From Thiothrix subterranea (GTDB taxonomy: Bacteria; Pseudomonadota; Gammaproteobacteria; Thiotrichales; Thiotrichaceae), in assembly GCF_030930995.1 (NCBI RefSeq), contig NZ_CP133217.1, positions 2,346,001 to 2,410,000 on the forward strand: 64,000 nt of DNA, read 5' to 3'. This document shows positions 44,328-52,876 of the stretch, piece by piece. The first letter of the stretch is position 1, and each line of letters opens with the position of its first letter. Made by a program: the position numbers and the translations under genes. The notes under the pieces were generated by a model. It saw only the letters and a program-made list of their open reading frames with translations, did not search any database and was not told the DNA's origin.

Positions 44328-45251
44328 ATGGATTACGACAATACGACGGAAGACTTTAGCCGTGACTGGCTACAAGCGGAACTGGACGATACCTTGGACG
44401 ACCTGTTCGAGATGGAATTCAGCGAACCCATGCTCAGCGAGGAAATCCGCAAAATCTACAAGCGCCAGCACCCGGATATGTTGGATAACCGCACTTATTA
44501 CACCAACCTGCTGCGCCTCCAATCTGAGCTGATCAAGCTGCAATACTGGGTTGAGAAGACCAATGCTAAAGTGCTGATTATTTGCGAAGGGCGCGATTCC
44601 GCAGGTAAGGGCGGTGTCATCAAGCGCATTACCCAGCGTCTGAATCCGCGTGTTGCCCGTGTGGTGGCCTTGCAAAAGCCGAGCGACCGTGAAATGACCC
44701 AGTGGTATTTCCAGCGTTATGTGCCGCATCTGCCTGCTGGTGGTGAGATCGTGCTGTTTGACCGTTCTTGGTACAACCGTGTTGGGGTCGAGCGGGTAAT
44801 GGGATTTGCGTCCGACAATCAGGTGGAACAATTTCTGCAAGACGTGCCGGAATTCGAGCGCATGTTGGTGCGTTCCGGCATTATTGTACTGAAATACTGG
44901 TTCTCGATTACGGATGAGGAGCAGCAATTGCGCTTTTTGACCCGCATTCATGATCCGATGAAACAGTGGAAACTCAGCCCGATGGATTTGCAATCGCGCG
45001 TGCGTTGGGAGGATTACACCAAGGCGAAGGAAGAAATGTTCGAGCGCACCAATATCCCGGAAGCGCCGTGGTACATCGTTGAGGGCAATGACAAGAAGCG
45101 CGAACGCCTTAACTGCATCGAGCATATTTTGTCGAAAATTCCGTATGAAGACGTTGCTACAGAGAAAGTGACGCTGCCGGAGCGGGTATTCAACCCGGAT
45201 TATGAGCGTCGCACGTTGCCGGATGAGCTTTACGTGCCGCAGATTTATTGA
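44328..45251 (+). CDS. ppk2: Polyphosphate kinase 2 (PPK2)
   Basis: PPK2 transfers phosphate between polyphosphate and nucleotides, often favouring GDP or ADP phosphorylation. The 307-residue single-domain protein has Walker A CEGRDSAGKGGVIKR near 93, lid-like RVVALQKPSDREMTQWYFQRY near 119-139 and Walker B VLFDRSWYNRVGVERVMGF near 147. One-domain length fits class I or III; substrate class cannot be fixed by eye. The ATG at 44328 is chosen for the GAGGAATAGGA upstream. It carries a Pho-type promoter and a strong terminator. Confidence 0.92.
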   Translation: MDYDNTTEDFSRDWLQAELDDTLDDLFEMEFSEPMLSEEIRKIYKRQHPDMLDNRTYYTNLLRLQSELIKLQYWVEKTNAKVLIICEGRDSAGKGGVIKRITQRLNPRVARVVALQKPSDREMTQWYFQRYVPHLPAGGEIVLFDRSWYNRVGVERVMGFASDNQVEQFLQDVPEFERMLVRSGIIVLKYWFSITDEEQQLRFLTRIHDPMKQWKLSPMDLQSRVRWEDYTKAKEEMFERTNIPEAPWYIVEGNDKKRERLNCIEHILSKIPYEDVATEKVTLPERVFNPDYERRTLPDELYVPQIY

Positions 45252-45273
45252 TTGTTGAAGAAACCCCTCCAAA

Positions 45274-45302
45274 CCTCCCCTTGTCAGGGGAGGCTTTTTT
45301 TT
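45274..45302 (+). terminator. Rho-independent terminator of ppk2
   Basis: A CCTCCCCT/AGGGGAGG stem with a four-base loop is followed by a run of eight T residues, 20 bases after the stop. Confidence 0.92.
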
Positions 45303-45309
45303 CTACCAC

Positions 45310-47676
45310 TTACTTGATGATATTGCCCAAGTTGATCAACTGGGTTTCACCGTTATTGTCTTTCACGCCATCGTTATCGTTAATGATCAGCACATTGCCG
45401 TTAGCGAGTACGGCTGAACCTTCGATCTTTTCCATGACCGGGCTGCCAGTGGCTTTCAGGTCTGGCAGGATGTCGCGTACCAAGGTCTTGGCAACGGTTG
45501 CACCAGCCGCTACGCCGTTGGTGTCGATGCGGTACAGGCGTTTAATGGCAGCATCCGGCCCGCCTTGGTTATCACGCTCGACCACCAAGAATTGACCGTT
45601 ACCGAGTGAAGTCAGGTCAGACAAGCCCACCCAGCCGCCGTTTTTGGACGCGACCGCATCCAGTGGGTAAAACACAAAGCTCCAAGTTTTGGTCGCGGTG
45701 TCGTAGATGCCGATGCGTGGGTTGGCTTCCTTGTTCCAAGCACGTTGCACCGCGACATAGACACGCCCGTTGTATTCCGCCACGCCTTCAAAGCCGAAAC
45801 GGATTTGCTTGCTACTAATGTCGGCTGGCAGCGGAATGGCTTGCTGGATAATGCCGTTAGCATCGGTCTTGAACAGCAAGTTAGCACTATTGACGGGGCG
45901 AGCTGCTTCACCAACCGTGCCTGCACCTTCGGAGGCAATCCAGAAACCGCCATCGCTGGCAACCGCAATGCCTTCGGGATCAAGGTTGACGGTTTTGTCG
46001 GCGTTGATCATCGCTTTCAGATCGGCACTGTCAAACACGTCTTTGCGGGTATCGCTGTCAGCTTTGGCAGCCGCATCAACTGTGGCAACGGGCAAACTTC
46101 CCAGCACATTGTTCAAGTCGCTGATTTTGGCAGCAACGCTTAACTTGGCAGGTTTGCTAGAAATATCCAGTTTGAAAATGCGGTTTTGCTGGTAAACGCT
46201 GTCTTCGATCGCGTACACCGCGTTGGCATCATTCGGCGTCGCGGCAAGACCCGACATTGCACCCCACGCTACCGGCTGACCGCTGGCATCACTGCCGGAC
46301 ATGACGGTTGGGTAAGCAGCGGCTTTGTCTTCGTAACGGTAAATGTTCAGCGTTGAGCGAATCACGTCAGCACGCGCATCGACTTCGCTGGCAGCAATCA
46401 ACAAATTGCGTGATGGAATCGCCAGCACACCTTCCGGCCCTGAACCCGCTGGCAACACTTGTTTCAGCACAGGTTTGCTGTTGTCATTGGCGTTGTAGAC
46501 GAAGACTGAGTTGGAACGCTCGGACGCGACAAACAGGAATTTATTGGATTCAAAAGTGCCAGAATCGGCATTTTCCGGTTCGTTACCTTTGTTTTTGGAG
46601 CGGTCATCCGGGTAGTGACCCATGCGGATGGTTTGATGTTCCATGCTATTGCCCGCTGCCAATACCACTTCGCCTTTGGTGTTGAAAATGGTGAAACCAC
46701 GGCTGCCACCTAACCAGTCGCCTTCGTCAGCGGTGACGAACAAATCGGTCGATAACCAAGTTACGCCATCCGGTTCACGCGCTACCGCACTCAATGCGCC
46801 ATCGGTGGTAATCAGGGCATGCGCTTCTTCTTTGGTGTCGATTTTGTCGAGGTCTACCGCACCGGCACTGAAGTGCTTGGTGATTTTGCCATCGACCAAG
46901 TTCACCAACGCAATGTGGTTGTTTTCTTGTAAGGTCACGACCGCGACGTTATTGCTGTTGATGTCCACGTATTCCGGCTCTGGGTCGCCGGGCGCAACGT
47001 CAGCTAAGCCGCTCATGTCCACTTTGCGGCTTGTCCATGCGCTGGGTTCGCCTTTGAGGTCGATGATCATCAGATAACCGGCGGGTGATTGGGGAATTGC
47101 GCCACTGTTTACGCTTTCATCGCGCTCATTTTCGATGGCAATCGCGGCGTAATTACCGTCGGGGCTAACCGCTACGGAATCGGGTTGACCGCCAAGGTCG
47201 AGGGAGGCAATGACGGTTTTGCTGCTTAAGCTGACCACATCCAGTTTGCCGCTGGCATTGATGAAGTCAGTGGAGGTATTGACGCCGACAAGCGCGTAAT
47301 TGCCTTTGACGGCAACGGAGGTTGGTTCGCCGCTCATTTTCAGCTTGCCTGCGGCTTTGGGCTTGGTCGGGTCGGTGATGTCGACGAAACCGATGGATTT
47401 GCTGGGGCTGTCGCTGTAAATCAGTGTCATGCCATCGGTGCTGGCGGTGACGATTTCAGCGGCGGTTGTGTCCGCAACATTGCAATCAGCATCCAGTTGC
47501 AGGCACACCGGAAACGAGGCAACGCGATTGAAATTTTTGGTGGTGCTGGTTGCCGGGGTGGTGTTATCCGTGCCAGTGCTGATTTCGCTGTTGTTATTGT
47601 TATCGTTGCAGGCACTTAAGCCGAGTGTGACCGCGAGCGCGAGGGCACACAGTTTTAGGGGGATAGGTAGGCGCAT
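45310..47676 (-). CDS. Phytase-like esterase / alkaline phosphatase lipoprotein
   Basis: A 788-residue exported lipoprotein: signal with lipobox LGLSAC (Cys23), then CNDNNNN and a Thr-rich linker. The body is beta-propeller-like, with repeats such as PDSVAVSPDGNYAAIAI and a C-terminal part with LDPEGIAVASDGGFWIASEG, FEGVAEYNGRVYVA and KIEGSAVLANGNVLIINDNDG, as in the esterase-like phytase family (PF13449). It likely releases phosphate from organic esters at the cell surface. The ATG at 47676 has a GGAG ribosome site; the open frame reaching 47826 upstream has no signal peptide. A four-repeat Pho box precedes it. Confidence 0.83.
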   Translation of the reverse strand: MRLPIPLKLCALALAVTLGLSACNDNNNNSEISTGTDNTTPATSTTKNFNRVASFPVCLQLDADCNVADTTAAEIVTASTDGMTLIYSDSPSKSIGFVDITDPTKPKAAGKLKMSGEPTSVAVKGNYALVGVNTSTDFINASGKLDVVSLSSKTVIASLDLGGQPDSVAVSPDGNYAAIAIENERDESVNSGAIPQSPAGYLMIIDLKGEPSAWTSRKVDMSGLADVAPGDPEPEYVDINSNNVAVVTLQENNHIALVNLVDGKITKHFSAGAVDLDKIDTKEEAHALITTDGALSAVAREPDGVTWLSTDLFVTADEGDWLGGSRGFTIFNTKGEVVLAAGNSMEHQTIRMGHYPDDRSKNKGNEPENADSGTFESNKFLFVASERSNSVFVYNANDNSKPVLKQVLPAGSGPEGVLAIPSRNLLIAASEVDARADVIRSTLNIYRYEDKAAAYPTVMSGSDASGQPVAWGAMSGLAATPNDANAVYAIEDSVYQQNRIFKLDISSKPAKLSVAAKISDLNNVLGSLPVATVDAAAKADSDTRKDVFDSADLKAMINADKTVNLDPEGIAVASDGGFWIASEGAGTVGEAARPVNSANLLFKTDANGIIQQAIPLPADISSKQIRFGFEGVAEYNGRVYVAVQRAWNKEANPRIGIYDTATKTWSFVFYPLDAVASKNGGWVGLSDLTSLGNGQFLVVERDNQGGPDAAIKRLYRIDTNGVAAGATVAKTLVRDILPDLKATGSPVMEKIEGSAVLANGNVLIINDNDGVKDNNGETQLINLGNIIK

Positions 47677-47713
47677 ATAAAGACTCCGTAGCGGGGGGTT
47701 ATAGGGATTAATG

Positions 47714-47769
47714 ATTGTTGGTGGTTTGGGTGAAGATTGTTTGACGAAAATGTGACGTTTTGGTGAAGC
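47714..47769 (-). promoter_or_regulatory. Four-repeat Pho box and -10 of the phytase-like gene
   Basis: On the minus strand GCTTCAC, ACGTCAC, TCGTCAA and TCTTCAC follow at 11-base steps (47769 to 47730), then 10 bases, then AACAAT (47719-47714). Confidence 0.75.
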
Positions 47770-47847
47770 GGGAGGTGGTGGGAAATGGAACGCACATTGG
47801 GTAGTCCTGTGCCATAATTCAGCCATTCATGGGCTTGGAGAATCGGG

Positions 47848-50694
47848 ATGGCAGACTCCCCGCAAATAGCACAGATTTTTCTCAGTTACAGCCGCACTGA
47901 CAAAGAGGCGGCGAAAACCTTACGTGAACGGCTAGAACAAGCGGGTTTTAGCGTGTTCCGCGACGAAGAATCTATCCGTATCGGTGACAACTGGCTAAAA
48001 AGTTTACAGGATGCAGTGCAAGGCTGTGCTGCTTTTGTGCTGTTGGTCGGGCGTGATGGCGTACAGCAGCAACGCTGGGTGGGGGCGGAAGTCGAAGTGG
48101 CTTTGAGTCGCAAACTGTCGCCGCACGATGACCACGAACGCTTGCCGATTTTTCCGGTGTTGCTGCCGGAAGGCGTGTTTGAGGATTTGCCGGTATTTCT
48201 GCGGCAAATCCAAGCCAGTGTCTGGCATCCCGATAGCTGCGATTTGCCGTCGGGATTGCGCGAGGCGTTGCAAGCGCGGCAAGGTTTGCAGCCAACCCCA
48301 ACGTTGCTCAAGGGCGATCCCTATCGTGGCTTGAGCTATTTTCGCCGCGAAGATGCCGACCGCTTTTTCGGGCGGCATGAGGAAGTGCTGCACGCCTTGC
48401 AAAAACTCGGTTATGCCGATGTACCTAAGCCGGAAACCAGTGCCATTCCCTCCACATCCGTTTATTACTACTGGCTGCAAATCCACGCTGCGAGCGGGGC
48501 GGGCAAGTCGTCGCTGGTGCGTGCCGGGATGCTGCCGAAGATTGAGCAGGGGCTGTTGTGGCGGCGGACTGGCTATGCCGACTGGAAAATCTTGGAGCCG
48601 CTGATTCCGGGGGAAAAACCGGTGGAGATGTTGGCGGAAAAGCTGGCGAAGGCGTTTCCGCAGAAAGACATGGATGACTGGTTGGGTAAGCTCAGTCAGG
48701 CGGATAAACCAGCGGCTTTGGCACATGCGCTGCGTCCGTTGTTGCCTGCTGGCAGTGCGGTGTTGCTGGTGGTTGACCAGTTTGAGGAACTGTTCACGCT
48801 TGCCGAAGAGTCAGAACGCCGCCAGTTTGACCGCCTGCTGGCAACGGCGCTGGCTGACCCGGATTGCCCGCTGTTTTTGATTAGCACCATCCGTTCGGAT
48901 TTCCTTGACCGCTTTGAATACCTGCCGGAGCTGCTCAAGCTGTACAACACCCTCAAGGGCGATTACCTGTTGCCGACCATGACCGAGGCCGGTTTGCGCG
49001 AGCTGATTGTGTATCCGGCACGGCTGGCGGGTTTGCAGGTGGATGACGGGCTGGTGGAGGCGATGGTGCGCGATGCGCGGGGTGAGCCGGGGGCGTTGCC
49101 GCTGGTGGAAAGTGCGCTTGCCGAGTTGTGGAACGAGGCGCAAACCTACGGTAGCCAACGCTTGAGCCGGGCGTATTACGAGCAGAATAACGGTGTGGTG
49201 GGGATGCTGGCGCAACGGGCGGATGCGCTGATTGGCAGTTTGGGTGAGCGGGGGCGCAAGCAGGCGCTGGATTTGTTGCTGGCATTGACGCGCATCAATG
49301 AGGGCGGGCGGCATACACGGCGGCGCTTGTTGCGGGCGGATGCGGTGCATGAGGCTGGCGGCGGGAAGCAGGGCGAAAAGGTGGTGCAGGTACTGGCGGG
49401 CGAACGGGTGCGGCAGGGCTGCGGGCAGGTGGGGCCGTTGCGTTTGATTGTGACGGATGGGGAAACCCTCACCCCCAGCCCCTCTCCCGGAGGTAGAGGG
49501 GAGCAAGAGGGTGGCTTCGTTGAGTTGGTGCACGAAATGCTGGTGCGCCCCAGTGACCGTAAGGATGCGCAAGGTCGTGCCATCGGTTACTGGCCTACGC
49601 TGTTCAACTACGTGTTTGATAACCGTGACCGCGATTACCAGCGCCAGCAGTTGCAGGTGGATGCGCAACGCTGGCAGGAACGCAAGCGGCTAGGGCGATG
49701 GTTCGGGCTTGCGAGGGGGCGGTATTTGCGGGTGTTTAGGCATCAGCGTCCACGGCCTGAGAGTGTGGAGGGGCGGTATTTGCGGCGTAGTCGGTGGGTG
49801 GCGTGGGGGCAAACTGCGGTGCTGGCGTTGTCGGCGTTGCTGGTGGGGCTGTTGGGTGAATCGCTGTGGTGGGCACATAAAAACCACCTGCCGTTCGCTT
49901 ATGCCCTGATCAAACCACTATGGACGTTCGGCTATGTTCCGCAGTTACCTGCAATGTCCGAAGTTATCCCGCCGGGTAAGTTTACGATGGGCTGTCTGGA
50001 TGGTCGTGACAATGTGGAAGGTTTGGACAAGTGCGAGAACGATTCTGGCGCAACACCTGCACACGAAGTCACTCTTACCCAGCCTTTCCAGCTTGGCAAA
50101 TACGAAGTCACCTTCATGGAATATGACTACTATGTGTGGGATCAGCAGCGCAAGGGCAAGGCTGTGGATTATCTGCCAGACCAAGGTTGGGGGCGTTACC
50201 AACAACCCGTGGTGAATGTGAGTTGGGATGATGCAACCGCTTATATTGGGTGGTTGAAAGAGAGGACGGGCAAACTTTATCGTTTACCCACGGAAGCCGA
50301 ATGGGAATATGCCGCTCGTGGTGGTAAGGATGATACGGCTTACCCGTGGGGTAAAACGCTTGGCGAGAGGAGGGCTAACTGTGGCAATTATTTTTGTAAG
50401 GATGCTTATCCCAATACCGCGCCAGTGGGGAGTTTTCCTGCTACTGCGTTCGGTTTGTACGACATGAGTGGAAATGTGCATGAGTGGTGCCAGGATGTGT
50501 ATGCGAAGTACCCGAAGGAATTAACAATAGATCCTCAAGGAGATAGTCGAAATATTCAGTCTATAGATGTTAAATATGTCGTTCGTGGATGTTCTTGGCT
50601 TAGTTTTGCTTGGGAATGCCGCTCTGTCTACCGCTATATGTATAATGCAAGTGATAGAGGATTCAGCATCGGTTTTCGTGTTGCCCAAGGCTAG
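47848..50694 (+). CDS. TIR - nSTAND NTPase - membrane segment - FGE-sulfatase domain protein
   Basis: A 948-residue multidomain protein. TIR domain (about 8-130) starts IFLSYSRTDKEAA and keeps WVGAEVEVA with candidate catalytic Glu81. The STAND-type NTPase (about 150-480) has Walker A ASGAGKSSLVRAG near 215 and Walker B LLVVDQFEELF near 307. A membrane helix lies at about 657-676. The C-terminal FGE-sulfatase (C-type-lectin-fold) domain from about 700 has FTMGC, EVTFMEYD, RLPTEAEWEYAARGG and ends in GFRV. A foreign Pro/Gly-rich peptide at about 541-555 comes from a repeat. TIR-STAND proteins often act in abortive defence by NAD cleavage; here the FGE domain could be the sensor. Function is inferred. 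Confidence 0.85.
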   Translation: MADSPQIAQIFLSYSRTDKEAAKTLRERLEQAGFSVFRDEESIRIGDNWLKSLQDAVQGCAAFVLLVGRDGVQQQRWVGAEVEVALSRKLSPHDDHERLPIFPVLLPEGVFEDLPVFLRQIQASVWHPDSCDLPSGLREALQARQGLQPTPTLLKGDPYRGLSYFRREDADRFFGRHEEVLHALQKLGYADVPKPETSAIPSTSVYYYWLQIHAASGAGKSSLVRAGMLPKIEQGLLWRRTGYADWKILEPLIPGEKPVEMLAEKLAKAFPQKDMDDWLGKLSQADKPAALAHALRPLLPAGSAVLLVVDQFEELFTLAEESERRQFDRLLATALADPDCPLFLISTIRSDFLDRFEYLPELLKLYNTLKGDYLLPTMTEAGLRELIVYPARLAGLQVDDGLVEAMVRDARGEPGALPLVESALAELWNEAQTYGSQRLSRAYYEQNNGVVGMLAQRADALIGSLGERGRKQALDLLLALTRINEGGRHTRRRLLRADAVHEAGGGKQGEKVVQVLAGERVRQGCGQVGPLRLIVTDGETLTPSPSPGGRGEQEGGFVELVHEMLVRPSDRKDAQGRAIGYWPTLFNYVFDNRDRDYQRQQLQVDAQRWQERKRLGRWFGLARGRYLRVFRHQRPRPESVEGRYLRRSRWVAWGQTAVLALSALLVGLLGESLWWAHKNHLPFAYALIKPLWTFGYVPQLPAMSEVIPPGKFTMGCLDGRDNVEGLDKCENDSGATPAHEVTLTQPFQLGKYEVTFMEYDYYVWDQQRKGKAVDYLPDQGWGRYQQPVVNVSWDDATAYIGWLKERTGKLYRLPTEAEWEYAARGGKDDTAYPWGKTLGERRANCGNYFCKDAYPNTAPVGSFPATAFGLYDMSGNVHEWCQDVYAKYPKELTIDPQGDSRNIQSIDVKYVVRGCSWLSFAWECRSVYRYMYNASDRGFSIGFRVAQG
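49467..49515. repeat. GC-rich intragenic repeat in the TIR-NTPase gene
   Basis: CCCTCACCCCCAGCCCCTCTCC is followed by GGAGGTAGAGGGGAGCAAGAGGG, which can pair in part. It is in frame and encodes TLTPSPSPGGRGEQEGG. It resembles one half of the element in smc. Confidence 0.6.
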
Positions 50695-50751
50695 TAGGCT
50701 TCCTATCAAGGCAGCGTGACTCGCAATCTGCTTGAATCGGCTCTTCTGGGT

Positions 50752-50782
50752 GCGGGGGCGCAGCGACCCCGCCGCTGTTTTT
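50752..50782 (+). terminator. GC-rich hairpin after the TIR-NTPase gene
   Basis: A GCGGGG/CCCCGC stem with a nine-base loop is followed by CGCTG and five T residues, 57 bases after the stop. It can serve as a terminator. Confidence 0.7.
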
Positions 50783-50786
50783 GGCA

Positions 50787-51026
50787 TTAAGCGGCACGCT
50801 TAAGATGCAGCTTGATGTCCAAATCATCCCAAGGTACAAAAACGCTGCCTTCGTCACTGAGTTCAATCAAACCATTTTCCCGTAAACGCTGCACATCACT
50901 TTGGACATTGCTGTAGTCACGCTTGAGCAATTCAGCCAGTTTTTTGATGGAAAGCATCCCTTCTTTTGCCAGCCGGTTAACCAGTTCCCAGCGTTTGGGG
51001 GTCAGGTTGGCAAGCAGTTGCTCCAT
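50787..51026 (-). CDS. Winged-helix DNA-binding protein (HVO_A0114-like)
   Basis: The 79-residue protein is one MarR-like winged helix: LTPKRWELVNRLAKEGMLSIKKLAELLKRDYSNVQSDVQRLRENGLIELSDEG. Small proteins of this kind often act as antitoxins or local repressors. It is divergent from the pRiA4b-like gene, 21 bases apart, and may control both. Confidence 0.78.
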   Translation of the reverse strand: MEQLLANLTPKRWELVNRLAKEGMLSIKKLAELLKRDYSNVQSDVQRLRENGLIELSDEGSVFVPWDDLDIKLHLKRAA

Positions 51027-51047
51027 AACATATATGATTAAGCTACC

Positions 51048-51662
51048 ATGATGGTTTACGATGAACGGATTGAATCACAAATATTGTATGGGAAGATTAT
51101 CCGCATGAATGAAATTTATACGTTACTGATTGAGCTTGAAGATGGCGTATTCCGTAGTGATGCCTCTTTTCCCATTGTCTGGAAGCGCACTGTTGAGTTT
51201 AACGCCGACACAACATTGAATATGTTGCACAACTTCATCCAGCAGGAAGTCGATTTTGACGATGACCATCTGTACGAATTCTACGCTGCCAAAAAAGCCC
51301 GCTCAAAAAAGGCACGCCAGTTCACTTGCGAAGGCACAACGGAAGAGGACAACCGGGCATTCTGGCAGGAGCATTTTCCCGACAAGGAATACGGTACAGC
51401 ACCCTGGATCAAGGAGCCCTGGATACGCGAAGAGCCGCTGGATACACCGCTGAGCCAGATTTTTCCTCTACCCACAGGCAACTTCCTGTTTTACCTGTTC
51501 GATTACGGTGATAGCTGGCGTTTCAAAATCAGGAAAACCAACCGTAAGCAGCAGTTTGCAGCGGAGGGGGTGGAGTATCCGCGAGTGGTTGGAGCAGAAG
51601 GGGAAAACCCGAAGCAGTACCCGATGTGGGATGATGACGAGGATTTGGATGTAGAGGAATAA
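51048..51662 (+). CDS. Plasmid pRiA4b ORF-3-like family protein
   Basis: The 204-residue protein matches the PRiA4_ORF3 family: IYTLLIELEDG...FPIVWKRTVEFNADTTLNMLHNFIQQ near 20-70 and the hallmark FYLFDYGDSWRFKI near 152-165, with an acidic C-terminus. The function of this family is unknown; it occurs on plasmids and genomic islands. An internal ATG at 51105 is a possible start. The very short spacing to the divergent winged-helix gene suggests a shared control region. Confidence 0.8.
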   Translation: MMVYDERIESQILYGKIIRMNEIYTLLIELEDGVFRSDASFPIVWKRTVEFNADTTLNMLHNFIQQEVDFDDDHLYEFYAAKKARSKKARQFTCEGTTEEDNRAFWQEHFPDKEYGTAPWIKEPWIREEPLDTPLSQIFPLPTGNFLFYLFDYGDSWRFKIRKTNRKQQFAAEGVEYPRVVGAEGENPKQYPMWDDDEDLDVEE

Positions 51663-51668
51663 CCCGCT

Positions 51669-51764
51669 ATGCAACGCCAACGCATCCCTATGACCATCGA
51701 CGAATACCACCTGCTGGTTTCAAATGACAACCATCATAGAGTTGGGAATGTGTCAGTGCAGTGA
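51669..51764 (+). pseudogene. Possible 5' remnant of a Uma2-type nuclease gene
   Basis: A 31-residue open frame begins MQRQRIPMTIDEYHLLVS, similar to the N-terminus of Uma2 (DUF820) endonuclease-like proteins, and then ends in unrelated residues at a stop. The rest of such a gene is not seen. The match is short and could be chance. Confidence 0.35.
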
Positions 51765-51783
51765 AAAGGGGATGATTTTTTAG

Positions 51784-52698
51784 TTATTCACCCAGCGCAT
51801 CAGGAGTATCTGCCGCTATCTGTAACCGAAGTTGTTGAATCGTATCAATTGCCAGCCCCGTCATGCTGGCAATCTCTGCCTCAGAAATTATACCCAGCCG
51901 CAGCAGGTGACAGGCCACTTCCTTTGCCTTTTCAGCCATACCTTCTGCCTTGCCTTCCGCTTTGCCCTCCTGCCAACCTTCGTCGCGAGCCGTATCCGTC
52001 ACATTTTTTAAATCACGGTAATATTTAAGACTGTCTTCGTACACTTGGCGTTCAATGGGGCTGAATTGAGCAATGTTGGCAACCGCGAACAGTTTCAGGA
52101 AAATGGCTTCTTGCAATTCCGGTGGGATTTCCTGCAACTCATGCAAATGCCTGAAAATGTAAAACCATTTGTCTTGCAGGGTGCGCAGTTCCCCGCGTGT
52201 CTTTTGGAAATGCGGCAGTGTCAGGTAGATGAACGTCAGTTTGTCGTAAAATACGTGTCCGCTCTGGTTTTTCAGTTGGATGAAATGGACGACTTCGTGA
52301 TCATCTTCGCGCCGGTCTTCGTCAAACACAAAGTCGAGGATACCGACTGTGTAAACCGCCGTGAGCTTATAATCCCAATCACCGCGTTGCGCCTGTTCCT
52401 GAATCGGGAAGGTGGCATAATAAAGGCTACGGTCTTTGAAATAATTCTGCTTGGCTTTTTGCAGCTCCACAATAAAGCGTTCGCCCGTGCTGCTGGTACA
52501 GCTCAGGTCGAAAATTGCCTTGCGGTCGAGTGCGTTAGCGCCTTGGTATTCATTTTTGGTGAATTGCAAATCCTGAATACGGTGCTTTTCAGGCAACAGC
52601 GTGTTTAAGAAGCTGATCAGCAGGTCTTTGTTCGGCTCTTCACCAAACAGCTTTTTAAAACCGAAGTCAGTGAAAAGGTTGATGAATTTATCTTGCAT
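51784..52698 (-). CDS. Rpn/PDDEXK_2-family nuclease (transposase-like)
   Basis: The 304-residue protein starts FINLFTDFGFKKLFGEEPNKDLLISFLNTLL, typical of the TIGR01784/PDDEXK_2 group related to Rpn recombination-promoting nucleases. The nuclease core shows FDLSCTSSTGERFIVELQKAKQ (Asp and ELQ-K, about 63-84). A Gly/Glu/Ala-Lys repeat EGKAEGKAEGMAEKAKE near 246-262 is common in this family before a short C-terminal helix domain. It is likely a mobile or defence-linked endonuclease. No terminal repeats are seen. Confidence 0.87.
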   Translation of the reverse strand: MQDKFINLFTDFGFKKLFGEEPNKDLLISFLNTLLPEKHRIQDLQFTKNEYQGANALDRKAIFDLSCTSSTGERFIVELQKAKQNYFKDRSLYYATFPIQEQAQRGDWDYKLTAVYTVGILDFVFDEDRREDDHEVVHFIQLKNQSGHVFYDKLTFIYLTLPHFQKTRGELRTLQDKWFYIFRHLHELQEIPPELQEAIFLKLFAVANIAQFSPIERQVYEDSLKYYRDLKNVTDTARDEGWQEGKAEGKAEGMAEKAKEVACHLLRLGIISEAEIASMTGLAIDTIQQLRLQIAADTPDALGE

Positions 52699-52815
52699 GG
52701 CGCTCGCCTGTCAGGTGGCTGGATGGTGTGAGTTTAGCATAAATGAATCCCCCAACAGTGATGCTCCCTAACACATATCCTTATATCTTACATGTGCCAG
52801 CGCACAGTAAAGCCC

Positions 52816-52849
52816 AATTAATTAAGTTGTCATCAAACTGCTGTATATC
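52816..52849 (+). promoter_or_regulatory. Possible Pho box before the 5'-nucleotidase gene
   Basis: AATTAAT and TTGTCAT (52827-52833) four bases apart, then 10 bases and TATATC (52844-52849). Only one repeat is good. Confidence 0.45.
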
Positions 52850-52876
52850 AGAAGCATCCAAACAACCCGGAGTCTT

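Noticed and set aside
47677-47826. 50-residue N-terminal extension of the phytase-like protein
   Set aside because: The extension is Pro/His-rich, lies over the Pho box, and the lipoprotein signal starts at 47676 with a proper ribosome site.
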